Of a DNA stretch of 64,000 bases, positions 60,930 through 64,000 are shown piece after piece (the first letter of the stretch is position 1; each line of letters opens with the position of its first letter). The stretch is from contig NZ_JBPDIH010000004.1 in NCBI RefSeq assembly GCF_052030545.1, forward strand, positions 62,001 to 126,000, read 5' to 3'. Made by a program: the position numbers and the translations under genes. The notes under the pieces were generated by a model that saw only the letters and a list, made by a program, of their open reading frames with translations, had not been told where the DNA came from and searched no databases. This stretch comes from CANMXU01 sp052030545. GTDB taxonomy: Bacteria > Pseudomonadota > Gammaproteobacteria > Enterobacterales > Alteromonadaceae.

Positions 60930-61147
60930 AATATAAACGCCCAATGTATTGTTGGGCGTTAAATACCAACAATCTCATCTTCCAACCAATACTAAATTAA
61001 CAAATGTTGATTTAATCGCGTAAAAATTCACCGTATTACTTTCTTTTTATTTTTCTGCTCGTTACAGTAAATCAAACCAAATAACTCAGCACAGTTGCCA
61101 CTGCATTTAAGGCGCTGAATAATAAAACAAGATAAAAGGAAGATAAC

Positions 61148-62419
61148 ATGAAGTTAGCATCTCTAGCTTTGCACCATGGCTATGAATCAGAAGCGACCAC
61201 AAAAGCTGCAACAACACCTATTTATCAAACCACTTCGTATACGTTTGATAGCACACAACATGGCGCAGATTTATTCGATTTAAAAGTGCCAGGCAATATT
61301 TATACTCGCATCATGAACCCGACAACAGATGTATTAGAGCAACGTGTATCAGCAATGGAAGGCGGTATTGCAGGCCTTGCACTTGCGTCGGGGATGGCGG
61401 CAATCACTTACGCAATTCAGGCCATTACCTCTGTCGGTGACAATATTATTAGTACCAGCCAATTATATGGCGGTACCTATAATTTATTTGCCCATACTTT
61501 GCCAAGACAAGGGGTTGAAGTGCGCTTTGCCTCAGGCGATAAACTTGCAGACTTTGAAGCGCTGATTGATGACAATACACGCGCTATATTTTGTGAATCG
61601 ATTGGTAACCCTGCCGGCAATATTATTGATTTGGCCGCTCTAGCGAAAATAGGTGCAAAGCATGGCGTGCCACTTATTGTTGATAATACGGTGGCAAGCC
61701 CGGTTTTATGTCGCCCAATCGAGCATGGCGCCGCAATTGTGGTTCATTCACTGACCAAATATATTGGCGGTCATGGCACCAGTGTTGGCGGCATGATTGT
61801 CGATTCTGGAAAGTTTGACTGGGTTGCCAATAAAGCCCGTTTTCCGATGTTGAACGAACCTGATCCTTCATACCACGGTGTTGTCTATACTGAAGCTTTA
61901 GGTGCTGCTGCCTACATTGGACGTTGCCGCGTTGTCCCTCTTAGAAATACCGGTGCCGCAATTTCGCCTCACAACGCGTTTTTGATTATGCAAGGTTTAG
62001 AAACCTTATGTTTGCGCATGGAGCGTCATTGTGAAAATGCCCTAAAAGTTGCAAATTACTTAAATGATCACGAAAAAGTCACTTGGGTTAATTATGCCGG
62101 CTTAGAAAGCAGTCCATATCATCAGCTTGCCCACACCATGTGTCAGGGCAAAGCCTCAGGTATTTTAAGCTTTGGCATTAAAGGTGGTAGTGAAGCGGGT
62201 GGAAAATTCATCGATGCACTGCAAATGATTTTACGCTTAGTGAACATTGGTGATGCAAAATCTCTTGCTTGTCACCCTGCCTCAACCACTCACAGACAAT
62301 TGAACCCACAAGAGTTAAAATCTGCGGGCGTTTCTGAAGAATTAGTGCGTATTTCAGTGGGGATAGAAGATGTTGACGATATTATTGCTGATATCGAACA
62401 AGCGTTAGCTAAGGTATAA
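61148..62419 (+). CDS. metY: O-acetylhomoserine sulfhydrylase (MetY family)
   Basis: A cystathionine-gamma-synthase-family PLP enzyme of 423 residues that makes homocysteine from O-acetylhomoserine and sulfide, or a close activity. The PLP lysine is K204 in VVHSLTKYIGGHG; other family features are NIYTRIMNPTTDVLE, ALASGMAAITYA, ESIGNPAGNI and the late HPASTTHRQL. The 400+ length and the CRPIEHGAAIVVHS block favour MetY over MetB. AAGGAAG precedes the ATG. No MetJ box (AGACGTCT type) was found upstream. A long hairpin follows the stop. Confidence 0.93.
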   Translation: MKLASLALHHGYESEATTKAATTPIYQTTSYTFDSTQHGADLFDLKVPGNIYTRIMNPTTDVLEQRVSAMEGGIAGLALASGMAAITYAIQAITSVGDNIISTSQLYGGTYNLFAHTLPRQGVEVRFASGDKLADFEALIDDNTRAIFCESIGNPAGNIIDLAALAKIGAKHGVPLIVDNTVASPVLCRPIEHGAAIVVHSLTKYIGGHGTSVGGMIVDSGKFDWVANKARFPMLNEPDPSYHGVVYTEALGAAAYIGRCRVVPLRNTGAAISPHNAFLIMQGLETLCLRMERHCENALKVANYLNDHEKVTWVNYAGLESSPYHQLAHTMCQGKASGILSFGIKGGSEAGGKFIDALQMILRLVNIGDAKSLACHPASTTHRQLNPQELKSAGVSEELVRISVGIEDVDDIIADIEQALAKV

Positions 62420-62440
62420 CTTTTATCACTCCGATAATAT

Positions 62441-62499
62441 AATCAGTTACATACAAAGCCAGTTGGTGCATCAATGACTGGCTTTGTATGTAACTGATT
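62441..62499. repeat. 23-bp perfect inverted repeat after metY
   Basis: 62441-62463 and 62477-62499 are exact reverse complements, with a 13-base loop. There is no T run on either side, so it is not a typical terminator; on both strands it could form a very stable RNA or DNA hairpin. The genes on either side converge on it. Confidence 0.9.
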
Positions 62500-62519
62500 C
62501 TCGACTGAGCATTGGCTGA

Positions 62520-62801
62520 TTATTGATAAATTTTCCCTTGATACTTTATCCAACCATCAGAGTGTTTACCGTGCGGATCTTTATGAGTCCAGTGCACCAT
62601 ACCGCCACGATTATTCCAAATAAACTCGCCCTGAAAACTGATTTTAGCTCCCACTTTTAGCTGGCCAATTTTCCCCGAAATATCAATATTGTGAATCACT
62701 AACACCGTTTTATGATTAGTCAGTTGCACAACAAAGCGCTGATGCTTAGCTCCTTGAACATCATCAGGTAAAATTGTTTTAATAAAACCAGACGCTCTCA
62801 T
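62520..62801 (-). CDS. DUF3465 family protein
   Basis: A 93-residue protein that matches what I know of DUF3465: ILPDDVQGAKHQRFVVQL, VLVIHNIDISGKIGQLKVG, FQGEFIWNNRGGMVHWTHKD and the closing GWIKYQGKIYQ. It is a small beta-rich domain of unknown function. Most relatives carry a signal peptide before this domain; here none is visible, and the ATG at 62801 has no upstream extension with one, so the gene may have lost its N-terminal part or the protein is cytoplasmic. Confidence 0.8.
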   Translation of the reverse strand: MRASGFIKTILPDDVQGAKHQRFVVQLTNHKTVLVIHNIDISGKIGQLKVGAKISFQGEFIWNNRGGMVHWTHKDPHGKHSDGWIKYQGKIYQ

Positions 62802-62849
62802 GCGATTAACTCGTCTTTAAAAATGGTTAAGCCGGTAAAATTTACACGT

Positions 62850-62888
62850 AAAAAAAGCTAAGCTACCAAAAAAGTAACTTAGCTTTTT
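62850..62888 (-). terminator. Intrinsic terminator of the DGC gene
   Basis: On the minus strand AAAAGCTAAG-TAC pairs with GTA-CTTAGCTTTT around a seven-base loop, with a single unpaired base on each side. T runs lie on both sides, so it may also slow rightward transcripts. Confidence 0.8.
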
Positions 62889-62909
62889 CACATGATATTC
62901 ATTTGAGGT

Positions 62910-63293
62910 TTAATCTTTAGAGAAGCTAAGACCTGCTTTGAATAAGTCTTCATAAATATTATTCATCGCAATACTGTTTTCGGTAAGCGAGTCTTGCCAT
63001 TTGCTGCGTTTTTCAAAACCAAATTGACTAATATCATAATAATGACTCGGTGTTAGGTCACAAGCATCTAAACACGCTTTAGTACAAGCAAGTGAACAGC
63101 CGTCAATCGCGATGATAGGACGCCCTGATTTTGCCATTGCTTCAATTGGGCCAACTTTACCTATAACACCAGAAATACAAGACATCTCAGCAATGCCATC
63201 ACTGTCCATGTTTAAGGCAATATCATGAGCCATACGTGCAAGGTTAGAACACCCTGAACATGAATACACAATAGGCTTTTTATTATCGGCCAT
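62910..63293 (-). CDS. DGC-domain zinc-binding protein
   Basis: A 127-residue cytoplasmic protein with a cysteine-rich pattern: YSCSGCSN (C12, C15), SCISG near 39, IDGCSLACTKACLDACD (DGC motif, about residues 64-80). This arrangement matches the DGC family, whose members bind zinc; the role is not established. Some relatives lie near respiratory or metal genes; none is seen here. It is alone and followed by a terminator. Confidence 0.85.
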   Translation of the reverse strand: MADNKKPIVYSCSGCSNLARMAHDIALNMDSDGIAEMSCISGVIGKVGPIEAMAKSGRPIIAIDGCSLACTKACLDACDLTPSHYYDISQFGFEKRSKWQDSLTENSIAMNNIYEDLFKAGLSFSKD

Positions 63294-63675
63294 AAAAACT
63301 TCTCTGTTAAAAATACTATTTTTGTATTTTATGGCTAATGAACAAAAGTGTTTTGATTTAAATCAACTGTTCGACAGGCAGAGCAAATAAACCACAATTT
63401 TTATAAGGATTATTACATTTTCCAACAGAATAAAATTTATCGTCACATATTCGCTCATAAAACACACAACATTTCAAATTTAGCCGTATTTTTCAATTTA
63501 GCGATGGGTTCAGTTAAGAAGCTAGTGATGATTAGTCCTAGATTAGGAAAAACTGGGCGCTGTAACGCAAAAAGGCAGCTCAAGAAATCCACGACAATTA
63601 TAAAATCTAAGCCAAGAGAAAGGGAGCATAATCGCTCCCTTTTAAAATAATAACATTATTGTTAAACATTATGAC
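63294..63675. other. Intergenic region with one hairpin
   Basis: 382 bp without a gene. AGGGAGC and GCTCCCT with a six-base loop (63620-63639) are followed by TTTT on the plus strand and TTTCTCTT on the minus strand, so the hairpin is probably the terminator of the last gene in the window. The rest (63294-63600) should contain the DGC gene promoter. Confidence 0.6.
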
Positions 63676-64000
63676 TTAGCTGATCCACGCTTCTTTTTGA
63701 CACTTGTTGGCAAATAGTAATAACGCTACAGCAATTACGATAATCATCACAGGCATCACTAAACCACCAGGACCAAATACCGTCAGTGCGTCACTTAAAA
63801 CAAAAGCGTTGAACATTTGCACGGCAACACCAACTAACGATAATTGAAAAAGCTTAATTGCCCATACCTTTTTTAAAAATAAAGCAATACAGCCAAGCGT
63901 GCCCGCAATCACGGCAATGCCAAAGGCAATGTTTGCCCAAAGCGGCGTATTCAAGTGCATATTTTGTTGCTCTGCGGGTAATTGTGCTATTGCTTCTGGT
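63676..64000 (-). CDS. Small multi-pass membrane protein, 5' end beyond the window
   Basis: The frame is open to the right edge, reading PEAIAQLPAEQQ before the internal ATG at 63960, so I annotate it as 5'-truncated. The visible 107 residues have at least three hydrophobic helices (about 63925-63880, 63860-63815 and 63780-63715 in the DNA), and KK-W-AIKLFQLSLVG in between. It resembles small four-helix membrane proteins common in Alteromonadales, sometimes annotated as sugar transporter without evidence. The function is unknown. Confidence 0.75.
   Translation of the reverse strand, partial: PEAIAQLPAEQQNMHLNTPLWANIAFGIAVIAGTLGCIALFLKKVWAIKLFQLSLVGVAVQMFNAFVLSDALTVFGPGGLVMPVMIIVIAVALLLFANKCQKEAWIS

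Noticed and set aside
60936..60960. Terminator of purT
   Set aside because: The stem is good, but AAATACC follows on the plus strand and there is no T run.
61000..61147. MetJ box or SAM riboswitch before metY
   Set aside because: No AGACGTCT-type repeats and no riboswitch-like fold were recognised.

Overview
The window looks like a chromosomal segment of a marine gammaproteobacterium of the order Alteromonadales, most like Colwelliaceae (Colwellia or Thalassotalea). This is an inference from protein style, moderately AT-rich DNA and gene order; nothing was searched. Most of the window is core genome in blocks that keep the order seen in enteric bacteria and Shewanella: ybgC-tolQRAB-pal-cpoB / tRNA-Lys array / nadA; ruvC-ruvA-ruvB; aspS and cmoA-cmoB; seqA-pgm with ybfF, ybfE, fldA, fur and glnS; and rluB-scpB-scpA-yciO-rnm facing trpEGDCFBA.

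Layout. 0-2.6 kb: the 5' end of an unknown gene cut by the window edge, an AT-rich orphan, a small zinc-ribbon protein and a DEDDh exonuclease. 2.6-10 kb: tRNA-Ser, nadA, three tRNA-Lys copies with an assembly gap (97 N), and the Tol-Pal envelope operon. 10-13 kb: a possible unannotated sRNA, then ruvBAC with a LexA-like box before ruvA. 13.2-18.4 kb: an IDO/PrnB-like protein translationally coupled to a kynureninase-like enzyme, and the anaerobic ribonucleotide reductase nrdD-nrdG behind a perfect FNR box. 18.6-26 kb: aspS, cmoAB, a 255-bp MITE-like element, a secreted orphan, a periplasmic binding protein and dgt. 26-33 kb is the most accessory part: a patatin-like lipase, an AT-rich TPR membrane protein, a displaced second 5' end of the same lipase, a VOC protein, a Ser/Thr kinase and several repeat families. 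33-38 kb: the branched-chain 2-oxoacid dehydrogenase operon (E1a, E1b, E2) and an AstE-like hydrolase. 38-50 kb: housekeeping. 51-58 kb: the full trp operon with an elaborate leader. 58-64 kb: EamA exporter, purT, metY, a DUF3465 protein, a DGC zinc protein and a membrane protein cut by the right edge.

How it fits together. Tryptophan is a theme: it is made by trpEGDCFBA under a candidate TrpR operator plus an attenuator with a WWW leader peptide, and may be opened by the IDO/PrnB-like and kynureninase-like pair, which would return anthranilate. The strongest unexplained signals are (1) a second Trp-rich mini-ORF with its own ribosome binding site between the attenuator and trpE; (2) the insertion at 27.1-30.2 kb, bounded by two diverged copies of the lipase 5' end that share an exact 16-bp repeat in codons 33-38; (3) a dispersed family of 7-bp-period repeats at three intergenic sites; (4) hairpins with a CA-YGGA-TG core, shared by a tandem repeat and the MITE; and (5) a possible sRNA gene between ybgC and ruvB.
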